A stretch of 40,395 nt of DNA, from NCBI GenBank assembly GCA_017550385.1, contig JAFZPJ010000046.1, positions 1-40,395 of the forward strand, in the 5' to 3' direction. Source of the stretch: Clostridiales bacterium (GTDB lineage Bacteria > Bacillota > Clostridia > Saccharofermentanales > Saccharofermentanaceae). Position 1 is the first letter of the stretch. Every line of letters begins with the position of its first letter. The notes beneath the pieces were generated by a model. That model did no database searches and had not been told where the DNA came from. It saw only the letters and a list, made by a program, of their open reading frames with translations. Position numbers and translations under genes: made by a program. Positions 7,189 to 15,556 of the stretch are shown one piece after another.

Positions 7189-7932
7189 ATGGCTGACGAA
7201 CAGAAGACAGTAGCTGCCGAGGAGGTCGCAGTTAGCGAGGCAGCTCCCAAGAAGGGCGGTATCAGCGAGGCAAAACTCGAGATCATCATCGCTATACTTC
7301 TCGGTGTTACGGCAATACTTATGGCATGGGCAGGCTGGATCAGCTCGCTGCACGGCGGCAACCAGGCTACCAACTACACACAGAGCAACAACCTCTCCGC
7401 AATGGGTAACTCCATGTACAACGAGGCAGCTCAGTACTATATGCAGGACATGCTCCTCTGGAACCAGATCTACGATTATGCTTTCGACGCTGAGATCGCT
7501 AACATGAAGGGCGAGACAGACGAGGCAGACATGATCTATGCCAAGATCGAGACCCTCATGAACGACAACTGCACGGAGGAGTTCTATGATGCGATCGAGT
7601 GGGCATGGGACCAGGATTATGACGCAACGCCTTTTGACAAGGAAGGTTATGTTGATTCCTACTTCGCAGAAGCAAACGCAGTCCTCGATGAGGCAGATGC
7701 GCTCCTCGAGCAGGGTAAGACAGATAATGCAAACGGCGACGCTTACGGCCTCGTATCCGTTATCTACTCTGTAGTCCTGTTCCTCTTAGGTATCGTCGGT
7801 ATCTTCAAGAAGATCCCGAACCGCGTCGTCATCACGATCTTCGCAGTCGTGCTGCTCGTTATCGCAACGATCTTCATGCTTACGATCCCGCTGCCGACAG
7901 GCTTCAACATCATGAGCTACTTCGTACACTGA
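7189..7932 (+). CDS. Membrane protein of unknown function (DUF4337-like layout)
   Basis: A 247-residue protein with an Ala/Glu/Val-rich cytoplasmic N-terminus (1-25), one helix (about 28-48), a long hydrophilic, acidic, mostly helical stretch (about 55-185) and two closely spaced C-terminal helices (about 186-205 and 213-233). This resembles the layout of DUF4337-type membrane proteins, but I see no diagnostic motif and do not assign a function. The middle region is rich in Asp, Glu, Met and Tyr. It has its own promoter and terminator. Its codons favour GCA and GAG strongly, suggesting high expression. Confidence 0.8.
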   Translation: MADEQKTVAAEEVAVSEAAPKKGGISEAKLEIIIAILLGVTAILMAWAGWISSLHGGNQATNYTQSNNLSAMGNSMYNEAAQYYMQDMLLWNQIYDYAFDAEIANMKGETDEADMIYAKIETLMNDNCTEEFYDAIEWAWDQDYDATPFDKEGYVDSYFAEANAVLDEADALLEQGKTDNANGDAYGLVSVIYSVVLFLLGIVGIFKKIPNRVVITIFAVVLLVIATIFMLTIPLPTGFNIMSYFVH

Positions 7933-7957
7933 TACGGGTTGGCAATGCAAGCACACG

Positions 7958-7985
7958 AAAAGGGCTGCTCCGGCAGTCCTTTTTT
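7958..7985 (+). terminator. Intrinsic terminator of the 247-residue protein gene
   Basis: Stem AAAAGGGCTGC (7958-7968) with GCAGTCCTTTT (7973-7983), one G-U pair, TCCG loop, then a run of T (7980-7985). Confidence 0.9.
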
Positions 7986-7995
7986 GTTGGGTGTT

Positions 7996-8231
7996 ACTGC
8001 GACTGTACCGCACGGCAGTACAACTGTAGTAACAAACAGGCGTTTTCGGGGCGAAAATCACTACAACTGTACCGCACGGCAGTACAACTGTAGTAACAAA
8101 CGGGCGTTTTGGGGGCGAAAATCACTACAACTGTACCGCACGGCAGTACAACTGTAGTAACAAACGGGCGTTTTGGGGGCGAAAATCACTACGACTGTAC
8201 CGCAGAGCAGTACAACTGTAGTAACAAACAG
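7996..8231. repeat. Tandem repeat array 1, 64-bp unit, about 3.7 copies
   Basis: Units start at 7996, 8060, 8124 and 8188 (last one incomplete); the period is exactly 64 bases and units are nearly identical. Each unit holds a long inverted repeat, ACTACAACTGTAC...GTACAACTGTAGT, followed by a second hairpin region; in the first unit this is a perfect TTTTCGGGGCGAAAA (8043-8057). The array lies between the terminator of the rightward gene at 7189 and the stop of the leftward histidine kinase (8240). The stretch has no gene. The same 15-base hairpin occurs, reverse-complemented, in a second array at 21047-21308. Confidence 0.95.
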
Positions 8232-8239
8232 CGGAACCG

Positions 8240-10636
8240 TCAGTCATCCGACCCGGGCGCGAACTCCAGAATCTCATCTTCGCCGCCCCGGGCGCCGAAC
8301 TCGAGTATCCCGTCGTCTTCGGTCGAGGGCGATGAGTGCACCGCGTCTGCGATGGCCATCACGGCGGTGTTGTATCTGGCGAGCATGTCGTCGTGCTCGT
8401 GAAGGATCGCAGAGGTATCACCGGAATTTGCCGCCTGCTCGAGCCTTGCGCAGATCTCGGACAGAGAAGTCGCGCCGATCATTTTCGAGGAGCTCTTGAG
8501 GGAGTGCACGTTGATAGCGTAGTTGTTCCAGTCGGACTCTGCGTAGTACTTCTTGAGGACGGCTTCCTTCTCGGGCTTGGCGTGTGCGTACTCGGCGAGC
8601 ATCGAGCGGTAGAAGGCGTTGTCGTTCTGGCAGTAGGTGAGGCCGACCTTGGGGTCTATGCCTGCTTCGCGGAGAGAGTCGAACTCGTCTGATACTGCGG
8701 CATCTTCGGACGATGCGATATCTTCTTCGGACAGGCGTTCGACCTTGTCCTCAGGCAGGTACTTGATGATCATCTTCTCAAGCGCATAGCTGTCGACTGG
8801 CTTTGTCAGGAAGTCTGTAAAACCTTCCGCGAGGTAGCGCTCCTTGGCGCCGACGACCGCATCCGCAGTCAGGCAGATCACAGGGGAGTCCTTGCTCGCG
8901 CCCGTCTCTGATCCGCGTATCAGGTGGAGCGTCTCGGTGCCGTCCATCTCGGGCATGCGCTGGTCCATGAGGATCAGGTCGTAACGGTTGATCTCACAGA
9001 GCGCGATCGCACCGGGACCCGTGTATGCCGTATCAACTTTCATCTTGGTGTTCTTCAGGAGATTTACGACGACGGCGAGGTTCATCTTGGTATCGTCAAC
9101 GATGAGGATATGCGCATCGGGCGCGCGGAAAGATTCGCGGTATACGCCTGCGCTAAGGACGTTGTCTTCGAACCTCTTCTGGAAGTCGCCGACGGGAACG
9201 TCCTTTACTATCTTCTGCGGGATCGTCACGGTGAAGGTGGAACCCTTGCCGTACTCACTCTCGACCGCGATCGTGCCGTGCATCATGGCCAGCAGGCGCT
9301 GCGTGATGGGCAGGCCGAGGCCGGAACCGGGGTTCGTGCTGTTGCGCTCGAGACGCTCGAAGTTCACGAAGAGCTTCTCCTTATCTTCCGTCTTGATGCC
9401 TATGCCGGTGTCCCTGACCGCGGCAACGAGCGTGATCATGCCGTCTTCGTTCCTCTCGCCGCGCAGACGGAACCTGATGATGCCGTGCTCTGTATATTTG
9501 ACTGCGTTGTTCAGGAGGTTGGTGAATATCTGCTTGATGCGCAGCTCGTCGCCGAAGAGTTCGTCCGGCAAAGATCCATCAACATCTATAACAAACTCGA
9601 GGCCCTTGTCGCGCGCCTTGTAGAGCGTCATGTTGCTCAGGTCGTTAAGCATGGAGCTGAGCTGGTAGGGCGACTCCATGAGGTCCATCTGTCCCGCCTC
9701 GATCTTGGAGAAGTCCAGGATATCGTTTACTATCGCGAGCAGGTTGTGCCCCGCGTTCTCGACGTCGCCTGCGTAGAGCACGATGTTCTTCATCGCTTCC
9801 TTGCGCGCCTGGATATCGTTATCGGACAGCTCCTGCGCGGTCCTGCCTTCTCTAAGGATCATCTCGTTCATGCCGAGGACGGCGTTGATCGGCGTCCTTA
9901 TCTCGTGCGACATGTTGGCGAGGAAATCGCTCTTGGCGTGGTTCGCGCTCTCGGCTCTCGTCTTATCTTCAAAGAGCTTGCCCTGCGCTCTCACGTACGG
10001 TCTGACGACGAAGAACGCCAGCAGTGCCGCGACGATCTGCGAGAGTATGAGGATTATCAGGTAGCTTATGACTATCTCGGTGGTCTGGTCGGATATCTGT
10101 GTCTCGAACCAATCTGCTGCGAAATCGACTACGACGATGCCGACGATATTGCCGGATGAGTCGCGGACGGGGCTGTACGCACTGTAGAACTCGCCCCACT
10201 TGTCTGTGTACGGCTCGTCGTCTACTGCGGCCGTTCCTCTGCCTGCAAGGTAGAGCGCATCGGTGGATTTGGCGATGTCACCATAGGCAGCAGGTTCGTC
10301 CGGATCCGTGTCCAGCACGAAAATAAACGCCGCCGCATCTTCTCTCAAGACATACACATATTCGAGCTCGACGTTGTCCCTGAATATCGTGAGTTCATCG
10401 TAGATCTTGTTGTACTCCGCGCTGCCGACCGCGTCATCGTCGATCGAAGCGAGTGCGTCGCCGCTGATCGAGTTCGCCGCGCAGTTTGCGATGTCCAGCA
10501 TTCGCTGCTGGACCGCCTTGCGGATACCTATCCTGGATATGTAGATCGCGATGGAGCAGAAGAGGATGCCGGTGATCAGGATGATCGCTTCGACCATCAG
10601 TATTACTTTGGTGGACAGTCTGCTTTTTGTCCCCAC
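8240..10636 (-). CDS. Hybrid sensor histidine kinase with receiver and HPt domains
   Basis: A 798-residue membrane phosphorelay protein. Order: TM helix (11-33), extracellular Cache/PDC-like sensor (about 34-185, with the late motif SPVRDSSGNIVGIVVVDF), TM helix (189-211), HisKA with phosphoacceptor His244 in NMSHEIRTP, HATPase (N-box N376, G1 DTGIGI at 409-414, G2 SGLGL at 438-442), receiver with phospho-acceptor Asp558 and Lys612, and C-terminal HPt with His711 in VHSLKSSSK. All catalytic residues are present, so it should pass phosphate His-Asp-His to an unlinked regulator. The tail (about 764-798) is acidic with ILEF twice. The start is GTG at 10636, chosen because AAGGGGGTG lies 7 bases before it. 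It is divergent from a second hybrid kinase. Confidence 0.95.
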   Translation of the reverse strand: MGTKSRLSTKVILMVEAIILITGILFCSIAIYISRIGIRKAVQQRMLDIANCAANSISGDALASIDDDAVGSAEYNKIYDELTIFRDNVELEYVYVLREDAAAFIFVLDTDPDEPAAYGDIAKSTDALYLAGRGTAAVDDEPYTDKWGEFYSAYSPVRDSSGNIVGIVVVDFAADWFETQISDQTTEIVISYLIILILSQIVAALLAFFVVRPYVRAQGKLFEDKTRAESANHAKSDFLANMSHEIRTPINAVLGMNEMILREGRTAQELSDNDIQARKEAMKNIVLYAGDVENAGHNLLAIVNDILDFSKIEAGQMDLMESPYQLSSMLNDLSNMTLYKARDKGLEFVIDVDGSLPDELFGDELRIKQIFTNLLNNAVKYTEHGIIRFRLRGERNEDGMITLVAAVRDTGIGIKTEDKEKLFVNFERLERNSTNPGSGLGLPITQRLLAMMHGTIAVESEYGKGSTFTVTIPQKIVKDVPVGDFQKRFEDNVLSAGVYRESFRAPDAHILIVDDTKMNLAVVVNLLKNTKMKVDTAYTGPGAIALCEINRYDLILMDQRMPEMDGTETLHLIRGSETGASKDSPVICLTADAVVGAKERYLAEGFTDFLTKPVDSYALEKMIIKYLPEDKVERLSEEDIASSEDAAVSDEFDSLREAGIDPKVGLTYCQNDNAFYRSMLAEYAHAKPEKEAVLKKYYAESDWNNYAINVHSLKSSSKMIGATSLSEICARLEQAANSGDTSAILHEHDDMLARYNTAVMAIADAVHSSPSTEDDGILEFGARGGEDEILEFAPGSDD

Positions 10637-10689
10637 GAGACGGCACCCCCTTGTTTTTAATATATAGATATTACAAAACTAAATAATTC

Positions 10690-10717
10690 TTTACAATACC
10701 GCCAATTACAGTAAAAT
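10690..10717 (+). promoter_or_regulatory. Promoter of the second hybrid kinase, apparently leaderless
   Basis: TTTACA (10690-10695), 16-base spacer, TAAAAT (10712-10717). The ATG at 10725 lies 7 bases after the -10, about where transcription should start, and no ribosome binding site is present. Confidence 0.5.
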
Positions 10718-10724
10718 CTACGAT

Positions 10725-13295
10725 ATGAATAATCAGTTGAAGACACTTATTCTGAACCTCACCGCGACATTTATCCTGATGGCGCTGCTCGTCACTTATA
10801 CGACGATGCAGATGTACAGATCTTCATATAAACACGTCTACGAGCTCGGCAACGATAAGACGGCTGCGATATCCGCAGACCTCGAGAACTACCTGGAGAC
10901 CGCGCGCTCGGTGCTCTGGGTCGCTGCCGATACGGTCGACCACATGTATACCGAAGGTGCGACGAACGACGAGATCCGCGAGTATCTCATCCGCGAGTCG
11001 ACCAACACCGCATCACAGTTCGATGAGACATACACGGGCATCTACGGTGTCATCGACGGCGAATTCGTCGACGGCGTCGGCTGGATACCTCCGGATGATT
11101 ACGACCCTACGGTAAGGGACTGGTACAAGGATACGGTTGCCGCGGGCGGACAGCCTCTGGTCGTATCGCCGTATGTCGATGCGCAGACCGGCAATGTCAT
11201 CATCTCGGTATGCAAAGCGCTCTCGAATAACGACAACGTTCTCGGTCTTGACCTGACGCTCACGGGCGTCCAGGAGACAGTAGAGCAGACACAGATAGAC
11301 GGCAACGGATATGCGTTCATCCTTAATTACGACGGTACGGTCGTGGCGCATAAAGACGCCGGAGAGAACGGCAAGAACTACAGCGAGATCGCCGACAAAT
11401 CCGAGCTGTTCAAAGAGATAATGGAGACCGGCAAAGGCAACTTCGAGATGGAGATAGACGGCAAGATGTGCACGGTCTTCGTCGATGACGTCTCGGACCA
11501 GTGGCACCTGGCGATCGTGGTCGAGTCGGATGCTCTGTTCAGGCCGACGAGGAACGTGCTCGTGGTGAGCGTTCTTGTGGGACTGCTCGTTTTCGCGCTG
11601 CTGTCGACGTTCTATATCCTGAACTTCAGGCACGAGCATAAGATCAACATGCGTCTCGAGGAGATGAAGGCGAACGAGCGTCAGAGGGAGTACGAGGCGA
11701 AAGTGCTGGCGCTCGAGAAGGCTGCCGCCGACAGCGCGAACAAGGCCAAGAGCGACTTCCTCGCGGACATGTCGCACGAGATAAGAACGCCCATCAACGC
11801 AGTCCTCGGCATGAACGAGATGATCCTCAGAGAGTCGGACGACGACCAGATCCTGGAGTATTCCTCGAACATCAAGAGCGCAGGCAACAACCTGCTGTCG
11901 ATCATCAACAACATACTAGATTTCTCGAAGATCGAAGACGGCAAGATGGCGCTGGTTCCGGTGGAGTTTGCGACGAGCGAGCTCATGTATAACCTGGTGA
12001 ATGCGATAAGCGAGCGTGCAAGATCCAAGGGGCTCGAATTTAATATAGACGTAGATGAATCTGTTCCGTCAAAGCTCTACGGCGACGATGTCAGGATAGG
12101 TCAGGTCGTGGTGAACCTCCTTACCAATGCGGTCAAATACACAGAGTCGGGAAGCGTTACGCTGCGCGTGAAGAACAACGGCACATCTGACGGCAACGTC
12201 AAGCTGAGGTTCGACGTCATCGATACCGGCATCGGAATCAAGGAAGAGGACTTAGACAAGCTCTTCGAGTCGTTCAAGAGGATCGAGGAGAAGCGTAACC
12301 GCCACATCGAAGGCACGGGTCTCGGCATCTCAATAGTGTGTAAGCTCCTTGAGATGATGGACAGCAAGCTGGAAGTGGAGAGTCAGTACGCGATAGGTTC
12401 GACATTCGGCTTCGACCTGACGCTCAAGGTGGTCGATCCCGAGCCGGTCGGCAAGATCGACGACAGGAGGAAGAATGTCCGCAGGGAGAGGGATGATACA
12501 AGGCACATCTACGCTCCGGACGCGAGAGTCCTGATCACTGACGATAACGGAATGAACCTCAAGGTCGCCATTAACTTCATGAAGATCTTCGGCATCACGC
12601 CCGTTACATGCTCGTCCGGAACCGAGGCGATCGAGCTGGTGCGTAAGGACAGGTTCGATATCATCTTCTTGGATCACATGATGTCGCACATGGACGGCAT
12701 CGAGGCGCTCGGCGTGATGAAGCAGGAGAACATCCTGAACGGTGCTGCCGTCATCGCTCTTACCGCGAACGCAGTCGTCGGTGCAGAAGAGCAGTACCTG
12801 GCAGCAGGGTTCGACGGATACCTGTCCAAACCGGTCACGATAGAAGACTTTGAGAAGACGCTCAAGCAGTATCTGCCGGAAGGCCGCATCGTCAGGAAGG
12901 ATGATATCCCGGAAGATCACTTAAATAATAAAGAAATTAAGAATATGACAATTGACACAGCCCGGGAAATAGGGCTTAATGTTGATAGTGCACTTGTCTT
13001 TGCATATGGGGATGAAGACTTCTATCTGGAGTTGCTTACGGATTATGCCAAGGAAGCTTCGGATAGGTGCGCTGAGCTGACCTCGTACCTTGAGCAGGGT
13101 AATCTCAAGGATTACGAGATACTGGTGCATTCGATCAAGAGTTCTTCCAAGACGGTCGGAGCAGATGATCTGTCCGAGCTTGCCAGAGATCTTGAGATGG
13201 CTGCTAAGAGAGGCGATCTGGATTACGTCAGGCAGCATCACGACGCGCTCGTATCAGGGTCAGAAGAGTTGACAGTAAGGATAATAGGAAACTGA
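10725..13295 (+). CDS. Hybrid sensor histidine kinase with dCache sensor, receiver and HPt
   Basis: An 856-residue phosphorelay protein. Order: TM (7-29), extracellular dCache domain (about 35-272), TM (275-299), coiled linker (about 305-340), HisKA with His351 in DMSHEIRTP, HATPase (DTGIGI 500-505, GTGLGI 530-535), receiver with Asp650 and Lys702, and HPt with His802 in VHSIKSSSK. The distal Cache module has Y126, R131, W133, Y134, Y150, D152 and D176, matching in order and spacing the amino-acid-binding motif I recall for dCache_1 receptors, so an amino acid ligand is predicted. No Shine-Dalgarno precedes the ATG. The linker before HPt (about 730-745) is AT-rich compared with the rest. Confidence 0.95.
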   Translation: MNNQLKTLILNLTATFILMALLVTYTTMQMYRSSYKHVYELGNDKTAAISADLENYLETARSVLWVAADTVDHMYTEGATNDEIREYLIRESTNTASQFDETYTGIYGVIDGEFVDGVGWIPPDDYDPTVRDWYKDTVAAGGQPLVVSPYVDAQTGNVIISVCKALSNNDNVLGLDLTLTGVQETVEQTQIDGNGYAFILNYDGTVVAHKDAGENGKNYSEIADKSELFKEIMETGKGNFEMEIDGKMCTVFVDDVSDQWHLAIVVESDALFRPTRNVLVVSVLVGLLVFALLSTFYILNFRHEHKINMRLEEMKANERQREYEAKVLALEKAAADSANKAKSDFLADMSHEIRTPINAVLGMNEMILRESDDDQILEYSSNIKSAGNNLLSIINNILDFSKIEDGKMALVPVEFATSELMYNLVNAISERARSKGLEFNIDVDESVPSKLYGDDVRIGQVVVNLLTNAVKYTESGSVTLRVKNNGTSDGNVKLRFDVIDTGIGIKEEDLDKLFESFKRIEEKRNRHIEGTGLGISIVCKLLEMMDSKLEVESQYAIGSTFGFDLTLKVVDPEPVGKIDDRRKNVRRERDDTRHIYAPDARVLITDDNGMNLKVAINFMKIFGITPVTCSSGTEAIELVRKDRFDIIFLDHMMSHMDGIEALGVMKQENILNGAAVIALTANAVVGAEEQYLAAGFDGYLSKPVTIEDFEKTLKQYLPEGRIVRKDDIPEDHLNNKEIKNMTIDTAREIGLNVDSALVFAYGDEDFYLELLTDYAKEASDRCAELTSYLEQGNLKDYEILVHSIKSSSKTVGADDLSELARDLEMAAKRGDLDYVRQHHDALVSGSEELTVRIIGN

Positions 13296-13308
13296 CAAGA
13301 GGTGTTTT

Positions 13309-14745
13309 ATGGCTGAAATGATGGGCGGTATAACCGGCTGGTTTATCGCGGACAAGATCGTAGCTTATCTTTTTATTGTTCTTTTCATCTGGGGCGCGTC
13401 GAACAAGTTCGGCAAGAAGGGCGAATTCAACGATGATTTTACCAGCCTCGACAACATGAAGTCCCTTCAGGGTTTTGCAGCGCTCGGCGTCATACTTCAC
13501 CACATATCGCAGGAATATTTCTTCCAGGAAGAAGGCGTGCTGTCGCTCTTCGTCAATGCGGGCGCATACTTCGTCGCACTGTTCTTCTTCTGCTCGGGAT
13601 ACGGCCTTATCAAGAGCCTTGATACCAAGAAGGATTACCTCAAGGGATTCATAGGCAAGAGAGTCGTCAAGTCTCTCGTTATCCCGTTCTATGTCAACGT
13701 CATCTTATACGGCCTCATGATGTTCATCGTCAAGTGGCCGCTGGAGCCCTTGCAGTGGGTAACCAACTTCCTGGGCATCACCATGATGAACAGATATGCG
13801 TGGTTCCCGATCGTTCTTGCGCTTCTTTACATCGTGTTCTATATACACTTCAGGAACTTCAAGAACCGCAAAGCCGGCTTTATCGTCATTGGCATATTCA
13901 TCATATGCCTGGGCATCCATACATGTATCTGCGGACACGTCGCATGGTGGGCCGGACCGGATAACTGGTGGATGGACGATAATTTCTGGGAGACTGATTT
14001 CAAGTGGTGGATGGATGAGCAGATCTTCTGGTTCAACGGTGAGTGGTGGGCCAACTCGGCGCCCGCGTTCCTTACGGGACTTATTTTCGCGAACTACGAG
14101 AAGAAGATCGTGGCGTTCTTCAAGAAGAAGTATGTCCTCAAGCTGCACATTCTCATCGTGATAACGCTCCTCCTCGGAATGCTGAACAATTACGGTCAGG
14201 CTGAATTCGGTTACTGGACTGAGTGGGAGGGGAACGGACCTGCGATCGGCGATAAGATCGTCACGTACTTTACGCAGATCCCGCTCCTGTTCGTGTTCCC
14301 GCTGCTCGTGTTCGTTGTCATGATGAAGTACCACGTAAGCAACCCGGTATCAAGATTCTTCGGCAAGTATTCGCTGCACACATATCTCATGAACCTGGCG
14401 GCCATAACCATGTGCCGTTTCATCGAGGTGCCTGATGCGCTCGTAATGGTAGGGGACGTGAAGAACAACCTGTTTATCTTTGCGATCGCCGTCATCGTTC
14501 TGTCGGTGCTCCTCGGTATGCTCGAGCACAAGATCACGACTGCCGTGCAGAGCCTGATCTACCGTAAGCCCGCGCCGGTTGCCGTTGCAACATATGTCAG
14601 ACCTTCGCTCCTCGAGGAGGACGGCGAACATACGACAAAGACGAGCCTTGCAGCTGAGATCAAATCTGATGATGCTGCTGATAAGAAAGCTGAAGAGAAG
14701 GTCGAAGCCGAGCCTGCAAAGAAGGCTGAAGAGAAGAAGGAGTGA
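13309..14745 (+). CDS. Acyltransferase-3 family membrane protein (OafA-like)
   Basis: A 478-residue polytopic protein of the acyltransferase-3 family, which O-acetylates surface sugars or other envelope molecules. Helices fill about residues 10-430. Family signs are the early His pair in VILHHIS (61-67), the FFFCSGYGL segment (about 92-100) and the basic GKRVVKSLVIPFY loop. The region about 195-250 is very rich in Trp. The last about 35 residues form a Lys/Glu/Ala-rich charged tail. ATG 13309 follows AAGAGGTG and lies 13 bases after the kinase stop, so it may be cotranscribed with it. The acceptor is unknown. Confidence 0.85.
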   Translation: MAEMMGGITGWFIADKIVAYLFIVLFIWGASNKFGKKGEFNDDFTSLDNMKSLQGFAALGVILHHISQEYFFQEEGVLSLFVNAGAYFVALFFFCSGYGLIKSLDTKKDYLKGFIGKRVVKSLVIPFYVNVILYGLMMFIVKWPLEPLQWVTNFLGITMMNRYAWFPIVLALLYIVFYIHFRNFKNRKAGFIVIGIFIICLGIHTCICGHVAWWAGPDNWWMDDNFWETDFKWWMDEQIFWFNGEWWANSAPAFLTGLIFANYEKKIVAFFKKKYVLKLHILIVITLLLGMLNNYGQAEFGYWTEWEGNGPAIGDKIVTYFTQIPLLFVFPLLVFVVMMKYHVSNPVSRFFGKYSLHTYLMNLAAITMCRFIEVPDALVMVGDVKNNLFIFAIAVIVLSVLLGMLEHKITTAVQSLIYRKPAPVAVATYVRPSLLEEDGEHTTKTSLAAEIKSDDAADKKAEEKVEAEPAKKAEEKKE

Positions 14746-14759
14746 TCGTAACGATCACT
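14741..14759. terminator. Hairpin across two convergent stop codons
   Basis: AGTGATCG (14741-14748) and CGATCACT (14752-14759) pair around TAA. The stem contains the TGA of the acyltransferase gene (14743-14745) and the complement of the TGA of the leftward permease gene (14755-14757). U-tracts are short, so it is a weak bidirectional terminator or end-protecting hairpin. Confidence 0.6.
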
Positions 14760-15555
14760 TCTTAACGCTTCCCAGCGCGACTCCTTCTACGATGAATCTC
14801 GAGCAGATGAAATAGACGATGAGCGGGATGCCTATCCTTAGCAGATTAGTGTCTGAATAGGTCATCGCAAGCGTCGCGCAGTCACCGTCGATAAGGATGA
14901 TGGACGGGACATATACGTCGTACCAGCTGGATACGAACAGGAAGATGACCTGTGTCGCGATGGCCGGCTTGAGCATCGGGAGCACGAGCTGGTTGAATAT
15001 CCTGAACTCGCTTGCGCCTGCGATCCTTCCCGATTCCACGATCTCCATCGAGAATGTCGCCTGCAGATAGAGCTTCATGAAGAATACCGTCAGCGGTGTG
15101 GCGATGGCGGGGAGGATAAGCATAACGATATTGTTTGTCATGTGGAACTTCCAGACCAGCTGGTAGTAGCCTATTACCGAGATAGTTGTGGGAAGCATCA
15201 TGAATCCGACGATGACGTTATTGAATACCGTCTTGAGCTTCCATTCATAAGCTGTGATCGCATATGCCGTGAGTGATGAGAAATATATATTGAGAGTTAC
15301 CGACGTGACGCTGACGATCATGGAACGCATGAAGGGTCCTACGAGATAGGCGTGATTTTTGAAGTATTTGGGTATCCTCTTGGCAGGGTCGGCGATGATC
15401 TTCGTCCAAGTCTCTCCCTCAAGATCGATGACCATCATCACAAGAGGATACAAGATGATGAGGATGAGTATGGCGAGCACGGCATAAGTCGTGATCTTAA
15501 GATTACGATCACGCTTCCTGAGCATAGTCTGAGTTGTTATCTGATTCTCGCTCAT
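14755..15555 (-). CDS. Sugar ABC transporter permease, MalG type (pair 2)
   Basis: About 266 residues with six predicted helices. The EAA loop that contacts the ATPase is ESGRIAGASEFRIFNQL followed by VLPMLKP (about 175-198), and the C-terminus VEGVALGSVKK is typical of MalG/carbohydrate-uptake-1 permeases. I start it at ATG 15555 (MSENQITTQ); a longer reading frame from 15618 would overlap the upstream gene and lacks support. Only 1 base separates it from the stop of its partner. It is a close paralogue of 16539-17375. Confidence 0.93.
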   Translation of the reverse strand: MSENQITTQTMLRKRDRNLKITTYAVLAILILIILYPLVMMVIDLEGETWTKIIADPAKRIPKYFKNHAYLVGPFMRSMIVSVTSVTLNIYFSSLTAYAITAYEWKLKTVFNNVIVGFMMLPTTISVIGYYQLVWKFHMTNNIVMLILPAIATPLTVFFMKLYLQATFSMEIVESGRIAGASEFRIFNQLVLPMLKPAIATQVIFLFVSSWYDVYVPSIILIDGDCATLAMTYSDTNLLRIGIPLIVYFICSRFIVEGVALGSVKK

Positions 15556-15556
15556 A

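Noticed and set aside
7996-8231. CRISPR array
   Set aside because: The entire 64-base unit is repeated with no unique spacers, and there are no cas genes in the window.
8924-10159. 411-codon rightward open frame opposite the first hybrid kinase
   Set aside because: Antisense shadow of a gene with intact kinase, receiver and HPt motifs; composition is low in hydrophobic order and no motif is seen.
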